A DNA stretch of 25,566 nt. Origin: JAPUIN01 sp041580375. Lineage in GTDB: Bacteria > Acidobacteriota > Polarisedimenticolia > Gp22-AA2. Each line of letters starts with the position of its first letter. Within the stretch, counting starts at the first letter, position 1. Positions 1 through 6,811 of the stretch are shown piece by piece. The notes below the pieces were generated by a model, which saw nothing but the letters and a program-made list of their open reading frames with translations, was not told the origin of the DNA and made no database searches. The translations under genes were made by a program, and so were the position numbers. The stretch lies in NCBI GenBank assembly GCA_041580375.1, contig JBFGDZ010000028.1:1-25566 (forward strand), in the 5' to 3' direction.

Positions 1-1
1 G

Positions 2-496
2 ATGGTGGCGCCCGGTCAGCCCGGCGATCCGGGTCGTATCGCGGCGCAGGTCGTGACGGGCATCGGCTTCCTCGGCGCCGGCACCATCATCCAGTCGCGC
101 GGACGCATCACGGGGCTGACCTCGGCGGCGATGATCTGGCTCGTCGCCGCGGTCGGGATGGCGATCGGCGCGGGCTTCGGCGGCATCGGCCTGGTGACGA
201 CGGTGCTGGTCCTCATGGTTCTCGTGGGGCTCGGCCTGCTGGAGCGCCGCGTGTTCGGCAAGTGCATCTTCGCCGACTGCCAGGTCACGTTCGAGGACAG
301 CGAGGGACGGACGCGCCGCGAGATCGATCAGGTGCTGAAGACCATCGGGCGGCCGATCGAGACGCTCCACCTCAGGCACGTTGGAAAGCACATGCTGCTC
401 ACCATTCCCGCCTGCGACGTCCATCCCCATCACAAGCGGTTCATCGGCGATCTGTGGCGCATCGAGGGCGTGCGGGAGGTCCGGATCCTGCACTGA
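2..496 (+). CDS. MgtC/SapB family membrane protein, C-terminal part (5' end outside window)
   Basis: This is the downstream part of an MgtC/SapB-type inner-membrane protein; its beginning lies before the window, so the first ATG seen is probably internal. Visible residues 12-30 (RIAAQVVTGIGFLGAGTII) match the most conserved MgtC block, followed by a GLTSAAMIWLVAAVGMAIG segment typical of the family's membrane helices and another helix rich in Val and Leu near residues 60-80. The last 75 or so residues are soluble and resemble the small regulatory domain that many MgtC homologues carry. MgtC proteins are linked to growth in low magnesium and, in pathogens, to inhibition of the F-type ATPase. 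Which role applies here cannot be told. A GC hairpin follows three bases after the stop, so this is probably the end of its transcript. Confidence 0.85.
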   Translation: MVAPGQPGDPGRIAAQVVTGIGFLGAGTIIQSRGRITGLTSAAMIWLVAAVGMAIGAGFGGIGLVTTVLVLMVLVGLGLLERRVFGKCIFADCQVTFEDSEGRTRREIDQVLKTIGRPIETLHLRHVGKHMLLTIPACDVHPHHKRFIGDLWRIEGVREVRILH

Positions 497-498
497 GA

Positions 499-518
499 GC
501 CCGGCGGCCGCGCCGGGC
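499..518 (+). terminator. GC-rich hairpin after the MgtC gene
   Basis: A perfect 8-base stem (GCCCGGCG pairing with CGCCGGGC) encloses a GCCG loop directly behind the stop codon at 494-496. No T run follows, so it is not a classical intrinsic terminator. It could slow polymerase or protect the 3' end of the message. It sits four bases upstream of the -35 box of purC, which separates the two transcription units. Confidence 0.5.
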
Positions 519-521
519 GGA

Positions 522-551
522 TTGACATCGTCCGTCCGGCCGTCCTAGTAT
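522..551 (+). promoter_or_regulatory. Sigma70-like promoter of purC
   Basis: A perfect -35 box TTGACA (522-527) and a -10 box TAGTAT (546-551) are separated by 18 bases. Transcription would begin near 558, leaving a leader of about 34 bases before the purC start, with a GGTGGAG ribosome binding site. Confidence 0.75.
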
Positions 552-591
552 CCGGGCCTTCGATTCAAGGACCTCGTTGAGGTGGAGACCG

Positions 592-1482
592 ATGACGGCC
601 CCCGTGATGAAAACCGATCTGCCGGGCGTGAGACTCGTCGGGCGCGGCAAGGTCCGGGACAACTACGAGCTGGACGACTCCCTGCTCATCGTGTCCACGG
701 ACCGGATCTCGGCGTTCGACTGCATCCTTCCGAACGCGATCCCCGACAAAGGCAAGGTGCTCAATCAGTTGTCGATCTTCTGGTTCGACCTCGTGAAGGA
801 TCTCGTGCCGAACCACCTGCGGGAGCATCGCACCGATCGGTTCCCCGCGGTTCTCCGGCCGCACGCCGAGACGCTCCGGGGACGGTCCGTGATCGTGCGC
901 CGGCTCCAGATGCTTCCCGTGGAGTGCGTGGCGCGCGGATACCTCGCCGGGTCCGGGTTCAAGGAATACGGTCGGACGGGGCGCGTCTGCGGCATCGGCC
1001 TCCCCGCGGGGCTCAGGGAGGCGGATCGGCTGCCCGAGCCGATCTTCACGCCCGCCACGAAGGCGACCACCGGGCACGACGAGAACATTCCCTTCTCGCG
1101 TATGATCGAGCTCGTGGGCAAGGACGTGGCCGTCAGAGCCCGCGATCTGACGCTCTCGATCTACCGCAGGGCGTGCGAGCACGCCGAGTCGCGCGGCATC
1201 ATCATCGCCGACACCAAGCTCGAGTTCGGGCTGGACGGGGGCGAGCTCGTGCTCGCCGACGAGGTCCTGACTCCCGATTCCTCGCGCTTCTGGCCGGCGG
1301 CCGAATACCGTCCGGGCGGCGCGCAGCGATCGTTCGACAAGCAATACGTGCGCGACCATCTGGAGTCGAGCGGCTGGGACAAGAATCCCCCCGCGCCTGA
1401 GCTTCCCGAGGCGATCGTCCGGGGCACGCGGGAGCGCTATCTCGACATCTTCCGCAAGCTGACCGGCAGGACCATCGACTGA
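592..1482 (+). CDS. purC: Phosphoribosylaminoimidazole-succinocarboxamide synthase (SAICAR synthetase)
   Basis: PurC joins CAIR and aspartate with ATP to form SAICAR, a middle step of de novo purine synthesis in the cytoplasm. Family signatures run through the protein: GRGKVRDNY near residue 20 (ATP-binding loop), STDRISAFD, VECVARGYLAGSG, IADTKLEFG, LADEVLTPDSSRFW and SFDKQYVRDHLESSGWDK. At 296 residues it belongs to the longer class of PurC proteins rather than the short E. coli class of about 237. The ATG at 592 is chosen because GGTGGAG lies at the right distance upstream. A TTG at 577 is in frame but has no ribosome binding site, and a second ATG lies at 607. The gene has its own promoter and is not next to other pur genes. 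It converges with nagZ, leaving 19 bases between the stops. Confidence 0.97.
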   Translation: MTAPVMKTDLPGVRLVGRGKVRDNYELDDSLLIVSTDRISAFDCILPNAIPDKGKVLNQLSIFWFDLVKDLVPNHLREHRTDRFPAVLRPHAETLRGRSVIVRRLQMLPVECVARGYLAGSGFKEYGRTGRVCGIGLPAGLREADRLPEPIFTPATKATTGHDENIPFSRMIELVGKDVAVRARDLTLSIYRRACEHAESRGIIIADTKLEFGLDGGELVLADEVLTPDSSRFWPAAEYRPGGAQRSFDKQYVRDHLESSGWDKNPPAPELPEAIVRGTRERYLDIFRKLTGRTID

Positions 1483-1501
1483 AGCGAGGACGATCCGGCT
1501 C

Positions 1502-2623
1502 TCAGGCGCGAGCCGTCGGATCGAGGCCCGTCGCAGCGGGCGCGCCGAGCGCGGCGAGCGTCCGTCGCGCGAAGGCGAGGCTCCCCTCCGAATAACGTCC
1601 CCGCCGCCCGCCCAGGTGCTTCCTCTTCATCGCGAGAATGCGCGTGAGCGACGCGCGGGCGCGGGCCGGGCCGATGCCCCCGTCCTCGAGGGAGCGCGCC
1701 AGGGCTTCGTGCGCGCGCCCGATCCGCTCGGCCGACCGGCAGAACATCAAGCCGTCGCTGCCGGCGTCGAACGAGGCCAGCGCCAGGCCGCCGTCGTCGA
1801 TGCTCGAATCGATCGCCCCCATCTCCAGATCGTCCGTCAGGATGAGACCGCGGAATCCGATGCGCACGCGCAGCAGATCGTGCACGACGCGCCTCGACAG
1901 GGAGGCGGCCATCGGGCGGGGACCCTGGAGGGCGGGGTAGTGGGCGTGTCCCACCATGATCATCGGCAGTCGCGACCGCAGACGGCGGTAGGGAAGAAGG
2001 TGATCGGACCACAGACGGGTTCGGGACAGCGGGATGGAGGGCAGGTCCTGATGCGTGTCGGCGAGCGCGGCTCCGAGACCGGGGAAGTGCTTGCCCACCG
2101 GCAGGACCCCCGCCGCCGACATGGCCTGAATCACGACGCGCGCCAGCGTCGTGACGCGCTCGGGATCCTCGCCGAGGGCGCGATCGCCGATCCCGTTGAC
2201 GCTCTCGCGTCCCGACAGATCGAGGACCGGCGAGAAGTTCACGTTGAAACCGAGGGAACGCAGCGCCCTGCACGTGGCGGTCGCGTGCCTGCGGAGCGCC
2301 GCCGAGGCGCCCGGGAGGGAAGCGAGATCGAAGGCGGCCGGCGAGGGGCCCAGGATCGTCATCAGCCGGTTGACCCGCCCGCCCTCCTGGTCGAGCGCGA
2401 TGAACGGCGGGATCCGGAGGGCGCCGTGCAGGGCGTCGGTGAGGTCGCGGACCTGCCGCGGGCTCTCGATGTTGCGCCCGAACAGAATGATCCCGCCCGG
2501 GCCGATGCGACGCAGGAAGCGGAGGAGGGGAGGCGACGCCTCGGTGCCTTCGAATCCGATCCACAGGAACTGTCCGGCGCGCTCACCGGCGTCGAGATCG
2601 CAAGGCTTCACCATCGGGGCCAC
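1502..2623 (-). CDS. nagZ: Beta-N-acetylhexosaminidase, glycoside hydrolase family 3 (NagZ-type)
   Basis: NagZ-type enzymes remove N-acetylglucosamine from muropeptides in the cytoplasm during peptidoglycan recycling. The protein is 373 residues and has no signal peptide, which fits a cytoplasmic NagZ. It carries GGIILFGRNIESP near the N terminus, ALDQEGGRVNRL, the substrate loop VGKHFPGLG followed by ADTHQDLP (the Asp-Thr-His dyad of NagZ), and LILTDDLEMGAI, whose first Asp after Thr is the expected nucleophile. The His usual in KHFPGHG is Leu here, while the Lys-His and Asp-His pairs are kept. The start is a GTG at 2623; an ATG at 2614 is an alternative. The gene stands alone on its strand, converging with purC. 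An exo-glycosidase with other substrates in the same family cannot be excluded. Confidence 0.9.
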   Translation of the reverse strand: MAPMVKPCDLDAGERAGQFLWIGFEGTEASPPLLRFLRRIGPGGIILFGRNIESPRQVRDLTDALHGALRIPPFIALDQEGGRVNRLMTILGPSPAAFDLASLPGASAALRRHATATCRALRSLGFNVNFSPVLDLSGRESVNGIGDRALGEDPERVTTLARVVIQAMSAAGVLPVGKHFPGLGAALADTHQDLPSIPLSRTRLWSDHLLPYRRLRSRLPMIMVGHAHYPALQGPRPMAASLSRRVVHDLLRVRIGFRGLILTDDLEMGAIDSSIDDGGLALASFDAGSDGLMFCRSAERIGRAHEALARSLEDGGIGPARARASLTRILAMKRKHLGGRRGRYSEGSLAFARRTLAALGAPAATGLDPTARA

Positions 2624-2702
2624 TGTAAGCGATGCTCCGGGAGGTCGACAAGGCGGGGCGGCCCCGATCGCCGATCCCCGGTTACGATTTTGCCATCCAG
2701 CC

Positions 2703-2731
2703 TTGACTCCCCCGCCGGCGGACCCTAAATT
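2703..2731 (+). promoter_or_regulatory. Candidate sigma70 promoter in the intergenic AT-rich island
   Basis: TTGACT (2703-2708) and TAAATT (2726-2731) are spaced by 17 bases, close to the ideal arrangement. Transcription would start near 2738, well over 200 bases before the next gene and upstream of a second promoter. Its product would therefore be a long leader or a separate small RNA. No gene start fits directly behind it except a six-codon frame. Confidence 0.45.
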
Positions 2732-2759
2732 CGCGTATGGATATGCAGAATGAGTGACT

Positions 2760-2788
2760 TATATGCCTTTTTTGGAAAAATGCATATA
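2760..2788. repeat. Imperfect inverted repeat with T6/A5 core
   Basis: TATATGC (2760-2766) pairs with GCATATA (2782-2788). Inside, after one mismatch, five T pair with five A across a three-base loop. The flanks extend it: CGCGT at 2732-2736 and ATATGC at 2741-2746 can alternatively pair with GCATATACGCG at 2782-2792. The structure is symmetrical on both strands and is not followed by a T run on the plus strand, so an RNA hairpin or a DNA cruciform or protein site fits better than a terminator. Confidence 0.6.
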
Positions 2789-2821
2789 CGCGGGAGATCG
2801 CACGACGCCTGATTCCGGCGC

Positions 2822-2842
2822 TTGAGAACGACGGGTTCTCAA
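2822..2842. promoter_or_regulatory. Perfect 8-base inverted repeat, operator-like
   Basis: TTGAGAAC (2822-2829) and GTTCTCAA (2835-2842) are exact reverse complements separated by GACGG, about 64 bases upstream of the -35 box of the M23 peptidase promoter. The size and symmetry suit a dimeric repressor or activator site. The inner GAAC...GTTC resembles a Bacillus-type LexA box, but that box has four bases between the half sites and this one has five. The regulator is unknown. Confidence 0.45.
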
Positions 2843-2905
2843 TATATTGTAGGGGAGGGCCGATAGGGGCCGAGATGTGGTGGCGGCCCGGCCGAATCGG
2901 GGTTC

Positions 2906-2934
2906 TTGACTCGGGGGTAGGCGGGTGCTAGCAT
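2906..2934 (+). promoter_or_regulatory. Sigma70-like promoter of the M23 peptidase gene
   Basis: TTGACT (2906-2911) and TAGCAT (2929-2934) are 17 bases apart, and a TG one base before the -10 box gives an extended -10. The predicted start near 2941 leaves a leader of about 45 bases ending in a GGAG ribosome binding site at 2975-2978. Confidence 0.7.
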
Positions 2935-2985
2935 CCCGCGGCTTCCCGAAAACTGAACCGAAGGATCCAAGCGCGGAGTTCGCAG

Positions 2986-3885
2986 ATGGCCAGAAAGTTC
3001 TACACGATCATGGTCGTCCCGCATGCGACGGCGAAGTTCCGCCGCCTGCGGATCTCCAAGCGATTCCTCATCGTCAGCGGCTGCTTCCTCGCCGGGATCT
3101 TCCTGGCCGGGCTCATGCTGCCGCACTTCCTGCTCGAGTCGAGCCGGCTGCGCACCAGCGTCCAGCGCCTGACGCAGGAGAACGCCGAGCTCAAGCAGGT
3201 GAACCAGACCATCGACGCCTCGCTGGAGGAGCTGCGGGGGAAGCTCTCCGAGTTCGAGACGCAGGCCACGAAGCTGGCGATGATGGTCGGCGTCGAGGGG
3301 ATCGAGACGCAGCAGATGGGTGCGGGCGGGAGCTCGCTGGATCTGAAGGGCATGTCCCCGAACGCGTCGCGCCCCATCTTCGAGGCGGAGATCAACACGC
3401 TGAGGGAGCGTTCGGGCGCGCTTCAGGACTCCTTCCGCGTCCTCGACATGGCGTTCCAGAAGCAGGCCCTGCTGCTGTCGTCCACCCCGAGCATCTATCC
3501 GGTCCGCGGCCTGCTCGGTAACGGTTACGGCTGGAGGCGCGATCCGTTCACCGGGATGCGCGATTTCCACCAGGGGCTCGACATCGTCGCGCCCCTGGGA
3601 ACCAAAGTCGTGTCGCCGGCCGACGGCATCGTCACCAAGGCGGGCCCCGCCGGCGGCTTCGGGACCTCGATCGTCGTCTCGCACGGTTACGGTCTGGTCA
3701 CCCGCTACGGGCATCTGGCATCGGCCAAGGTGCGCGTGGGGCAGCGGGTGAAGCGCGGCCAGGTGATCGGCCAGGTCGGCTCGACGGGCCGCAGCACCGG
3801 CCCTCATCTGCATTACGAAGTTCTGGTGCACCGGCGCCACGTCGACCCCGTGAAATACATCCTCGAGGAATACCGCAGCTTCTGA
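2986..3885 (+). CDS. Membrane-anchored M23 (LytM-type) metallopeptidase
   Basis: The protein (299 residues) has a basic N terminus, one membrane helix near residues 27-46, a coiled coil near 50-95 (leucine-rich, ENAELKQVNQTI), a linker, and an M23/LytM domain in the last 130 residues. The zinc ligands are visible: His195 and Asp199 in FHQGLDI, and the HLH triplet at 274-276 in GPHLHYEV, with YGHL between them. The domain would face the periplasm and either cut peptide cross-links of peptidoglycan or, as in EnvC and related proteins, act with amidases. Because the zinc site is complete, an active endopeptidase is more likely. The ATG at 2986 has GGAG seven bases upstream. secA follows with its own promoter. 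The specific substrate is not known. Confidence 0.93.
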   Translation: MARKFYTIMVVPHATAKFRRLRISKRFLIVSGCFLAGIFLAGLMLPHFLLESSRLRTSVQRLTQENAELKQVNQTIDASLEELRGKLSEFETQATKLAMMVGVEGIETQQMGAGGSSLDLKGMSPNASRPIFEAEINTLRERSGALQDSFRVLDMAFQKQALLLSSTPSIYPVRGLLGNGYGWRRDPFTGMRDFHQGLDIVAPLGTKVVSPADGIVTKAGPAGGFGTSIVVSHGYGLVTRYGHLASAKVRVGQRVKRGQVIGQVGSTGRSTGPHLHYEVLVHRRHVDPVKYILEEYRSF

Positions 3886-3908
3886 CGCGGCCTCGCATCT
3901 CTCCGAAC

Positions 3909-3936
3909 TTGACTTTCCGCTGAGTCTTGCTATAGT
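3909..3936 (+). promoter_or_regulatory. Sigma70-like promoter of secA-guaB
   Basis: TTGACT (3909-3914) and TATAGT (3931-3936) are separated by 16 bases, and TGC directly before the -10 gives an extended -10 element. Transcription near 3943 would give an unusually long leader of about 140 bases before secA. The leader contains a duplicated GCCGGGTTCC (3991-4000 and 4011-4020) and could form an imperfect hairpin around it. Confidence 0.75.
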
Positions 3937-4082
3937 TACGACGATTCCGCCGGGCCGAGCGTGAGCCGCTTGCGGGGCCGGACAACCCGTGCCGGGTTCC
4001 GAAAACCCCGGCCGGGTTCCCACGACATTCCTTCACCGGTGCGTCGGCGTCCACGAGGCCGGCGGGCGGGGAATCCACACCG

Positions 4083-6785
4083 ATGCTGATTGATTCCATC
4101 CTCAAATCCATCGTCGGAACGAAGAACGAGCGCGAGCTCAGGAAGCTCCAGCCGCGGGTCGCCCTCATCAACGCGCTGGAGCCGGACGTCCGCGCACTCG
4201 ACGACGACGGGATCCGCTCGCGCGCGGGGGAGCTGCGGGTCAGGGTGCAGCAGGGGGCGAGTCTCGATGAGGTGCTCAATGAGGCGTTCGCCCTGTGCCG
4301 TGAGGCCGCCCGGCGCACGGTCAACATGCGCCACTTCGACGTTCAGCTCATCGGGGGCATGGTCCTGCATCAGGGCAAGATCGCCGAAATGAAGACGGGC
4401 GAGGGGAAGACGCTCGTCGCCACGCTGCCCGTGTTTCTCAACGCGCTCACCGGGAAGGGCGTCCACGTCGTGACGGTGAACGATTACCTGGCCCGCCGGG
4501 ACGCCGCCTGGATGGGGCCGGTGTACGAGGCCCTCGGTCTCACCGTCGGGACGATCCAGCACGACATGGGCGACGCGGAGCGCCAGCAGGCGTACGGGGC
4601 CGACGTCACCTACGGCACCAACAACGAGTTCGGGTTCGACTACCTGCGCGACAACATGAAGTACTCGCTCGGCTCCATGGTTCAGCGCGGCCATCACTTC
4701 GGCATCGTCGACGAGGTCGACTCGATTCTGATCGACGAGGCGCGCACGCCGCTCATCATCTCCGGCCCCTCGGAGGAATCGACCGAGCTGTACGCGCGCG
4801 CCAACGCCATCATCCCCCGGCACAAGCGCGAGGTCGACTACACGGTGGACGAGAAGGCGCGCACCGTCGCCCTGACGGAGGAGGGCGTGGAGAAGGCGGA
4901 GAAGGCGCTCGGCGTCCAGAATCTGTACGAGATGTCGAACATGGAGCTGAACCACGCCGTGAACCAGGCCCTCCGCGCCCACGTGCTGTTCAAGCGGGAC
5001 GTCGACTACGTCGTGCGGGACGGGCAGGTGATCATCGTCGATGAGTTCACGGGGAGGCTGATGCCGGGCCGCCGCTGGAGCGACGGACTGCACCAGGCGG
5101 TCGAGGCCAAGGAGAAGGTCCGGATCCAGCAGGAGAACCAGACGCTCGCCACCATCACGTTCCAGAACTACTTCCGGATGTACGGCAAGCTCGCGGGAAT
5201 GACCGGCACGGCCGACACCGAGGCCGTGGAGTTCGACAAGATCTACAAGCTCGAGGTGATGGTCGTTCCGACCAACCAGCCGCTCGTGCGCCTGGAGTAT
5301 CCCGACGTCGTCTACAGGACGGAGCCGGAGAAATTCGAAGCGGTGGTCGAGGAAATCCAGGAGCTGCACCAGAAGGGGCAGCCGGTGCTCGTCGGCACGA
5401 TCTCGATCGAAAAATCGGAGCACCTGAGCGAACTCCTCAAGAAGAAGCGGATCCCGCACGTCGTGCTGAACGCCAAGTATCACGAGCGCGAGGCGGAGAT
5501 CGTCGCGCAGGCGGGCCGCCGGGGCGCCGTCACGATCGCCACGAACATGGCCGGGCGCGGCACCGACATCCTGCTCGGGGGCAATCCCGAATATCTGGCC
5601 AGGCGGGCGCTCGCCGAGGAGGGGATCGAGCCCCAGGGCGCGGGTGCGGAGGTCTGGAAGGGGGCGCTCGAGCGATTCCGCGGCCAGACCGCCGAGGAGC
5701 ACGACGCGGTCGTGGCCGCGGGCGGCCTGCACATCCTGGGAACGGAGCGCCACGAAGCGCGGCGCATCGACAATCAGCTGCGCGGCCGCGCGGGCCGCCA
5801 GGGGGATCCGGGATCGTCCCGCTTCTATCTGTCGCTCCAGGACGACCTGATGCGGATCTTCGGGTCCGACCGAATCTCCGGGCTCATGCAGCGGCTCGGG
5901 ATGGAGGAGGGCGTCCCGATCGAGCACCGCATGGTGACGCGGGCGATCGAACGGGCGCAGAAGCAGGTCGAGGCGCGCAACTTCGAGATCCGGAAGCACC
6001 TGCTCGAGTACGACGACGTCAACAACAAGCAGCGGACCGAGATCTACGGCCTCCGACGCGAGCTCCTCGAGGGCAAGGGTCAGAAGGAGTTCCTGCTGAA
6101 GAAGGCGGAGGATCTGTTCGACTTCCTGCTGGACGCGAGCTGCAGCGCCGACGCGGATCCCGAGGACTGGCGCGCGGACGATCTGCGCAACGGCCTTTTG
6201 CGTTTCTTCGGGGTCGACATCCAGACGCTCGGAATCGACTGGTCGACGATCAACCATCCGGATCTGCGCGAGACGCTGTGGACGCGCATCGTGTCGCTCT
6301 ACGAGGAGAAGGAAGCCACGATCGGGCCCGAGGTCATGCGGCAGCACGAGAGGACGATCATGCTGTACGTGATCGACACGGCCTGGAAGGATCATCTCCT
6401 GGCCATGGATCACCTCAAGGAGGGGATCGGTCTCCGCGGCTACGGCCAGCGGGATCCGCTCACGGAGTACAAGAAGGAATCCTTCTCCATGTTCGGACTG
6501 ATGAAGGAGCGGATCGAGGACGAGATCATCACGAACCTGTGGCGGATCGATCCGGTCGTCGAGGACCGCCAGCGCGAGATGCGCCGGCGCCGCCAGCGTG
6601 ACCTGGTCTATTCCGCGCCCGCGAAGGAGGCGCCGCGCCCCGCGCAGCGCAGCGCGGCCCGGGTGGGGCGCAACGAGCCCTGTCCCTGCGGATCGGGCAA
6701 GAAGTACAAGAAGTGCCACGGCTCGCAGGAGGGGAGCGGGACACCGGCCCGTTCCGCGGCGCCGCACGGCGTGCGCGTCTCGTGA
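4083..6785 (+). CDS. secA: Preprotein translocase ATPase SecA
   Basis: SecA is the motor that pushes unfolded secretory proteins through SecYEG. The 900-residue protein is full length. It has the Walker A segment MKTGEGKTLVATLP near residues 104-115, the helicase motif II region IVDEVDSILIDEARTPLI near 208-225, TITFQNYFRMYGKLAGMTGT, and the second nucleotide-binding fold with TNMAGRGTDILLGGNPE. It ends with a zinc-binding SEC-C tail CPCGSGKKYKKCHG, which in E. coli contacts SecB and lipids. The ATG at 4083 is chosen because homology begins there (LIDSILKSIVGTKNERE). Its ribosome binding site is weak (a GGGGA about 10 bases upstream). guaB starts 26 bases after the stop with no promoter between them, so the two are probably cotranscribed. 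Confidence 0.98.
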   Translation: MLIDSILKSIVGTKNERELRKLQPRVALINALEPDVRALDDDGIRSRAGELRVRVQQGASLDEVLNEAFALCREAARRTVNMRHFDVQLIGGMVLHQGKIAEMKTGEGKTLVATLPVFLNALTGKGVHVVTVNDYLARRDAAWMGPVYEALGLTVGTIQHDMGDAERQQAYGADVTYGTNNEFGFDYLRDNMKYSLGSMVQRGHHFGIVDEVDSILIDEARTPLIISGPSEESTELYARANAIIPRHKREVDYTVDEKARTVALTEEGVEKAEKALGVQNLYEMSNMELNHAVNQALRAHVLFKRDVDYVVRDGQVIIVDEFTGRLMPGRRWSDGLHQAVEAKEKVRIQQENQTLATITFQNYFRMYGKLAGMTGTADTEAVEFDKIYKLEVMVVPTNQPLVRLEYPDVVYRTEPEKFEAVVEEIQELHQKGQPVLVGTISIEKSEHLSELLKKKRIPHVVLNAKYHEREAEIVAQAGRRGAVTIATNMAGRGTDILLGGNPEYLARRALAEEGIEPQGAGAEVWKGALERFRGQTAEEHDAVVAAGGLHILGTERHEARRIDNQLRGRAGRQGDPGSSRFYLSLQDDLMRIFGSDRISGLMQRLGMEEGVPIEHRMVTRAIERAQKQVEARNFEIRKHLLEYDDVNNKQRTEIYGLRRELLEGKGQKEFLLKKAEDLFDFLLDASCSADADPEDWRADDLRNGLLRFFGVDIQTLGIDWSTINHPDLRETLWTRIVSLYEEKEATIGPEVMRQHERTIMLYVIDTAWKDHLLAMDHLKEGIGLRGYGQRDPLTEYKKESFSMFGLMKERIEDEIITNLWRIDPVVEDRQREMRRRRQRDLVYSAPAKEAPRPAQRSAARVGRNEPCPCGSGKKYKKCHGSQEGSGTPARSAAPHGVRVS

Positions 6786-6811
6786 TCGCGACACGCAAGG
6801 AGGCCTGAGAC

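Larger units (their letters stand above)
2624..2985. other. Intergenic region with an AT-rich island between nagZ and the M23 peptidase gene
   Basis: This 362-base gap separates two divergent genes and contains an island (about 2697-2850) much richer in A and T than its surroundings. It holds two promoter-like pairs on the plus strand, a long imperfect hairpin around a TTTTTT/AAAAA core, a perfect 8-base inverted repeat, and a self-complementary CAATATATTG at 2840-2849. I see no convincing gene in it. The longest start-to-stop frame after the first promoter is six codons (2737-2757). No clear promoter for nagZ was found on the minus strand. Possible roles are a small RNA, an operator region or the remnant of an inserted element. 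Confidence 0.6.

Noticed and set aside
2737..2757. Six-codon frame directly behind the candidate promoter at 2703-2731
   Set aside because: It is too short, has no ribosome binding site and lies at the predicted transcription start. It is noted only as a possible leader peptide and not annotated as a gene.
3936..6794. Long open frame of about 950 codons on the minus strand across secA
   Set aside because: It is the antisense shadow of secA, whose motifs are complete. The translated antisense is Arg-, Leu- and Asp-rich low-complexity sequence with no recognisable domain, as expected from GC-rich codon bias.
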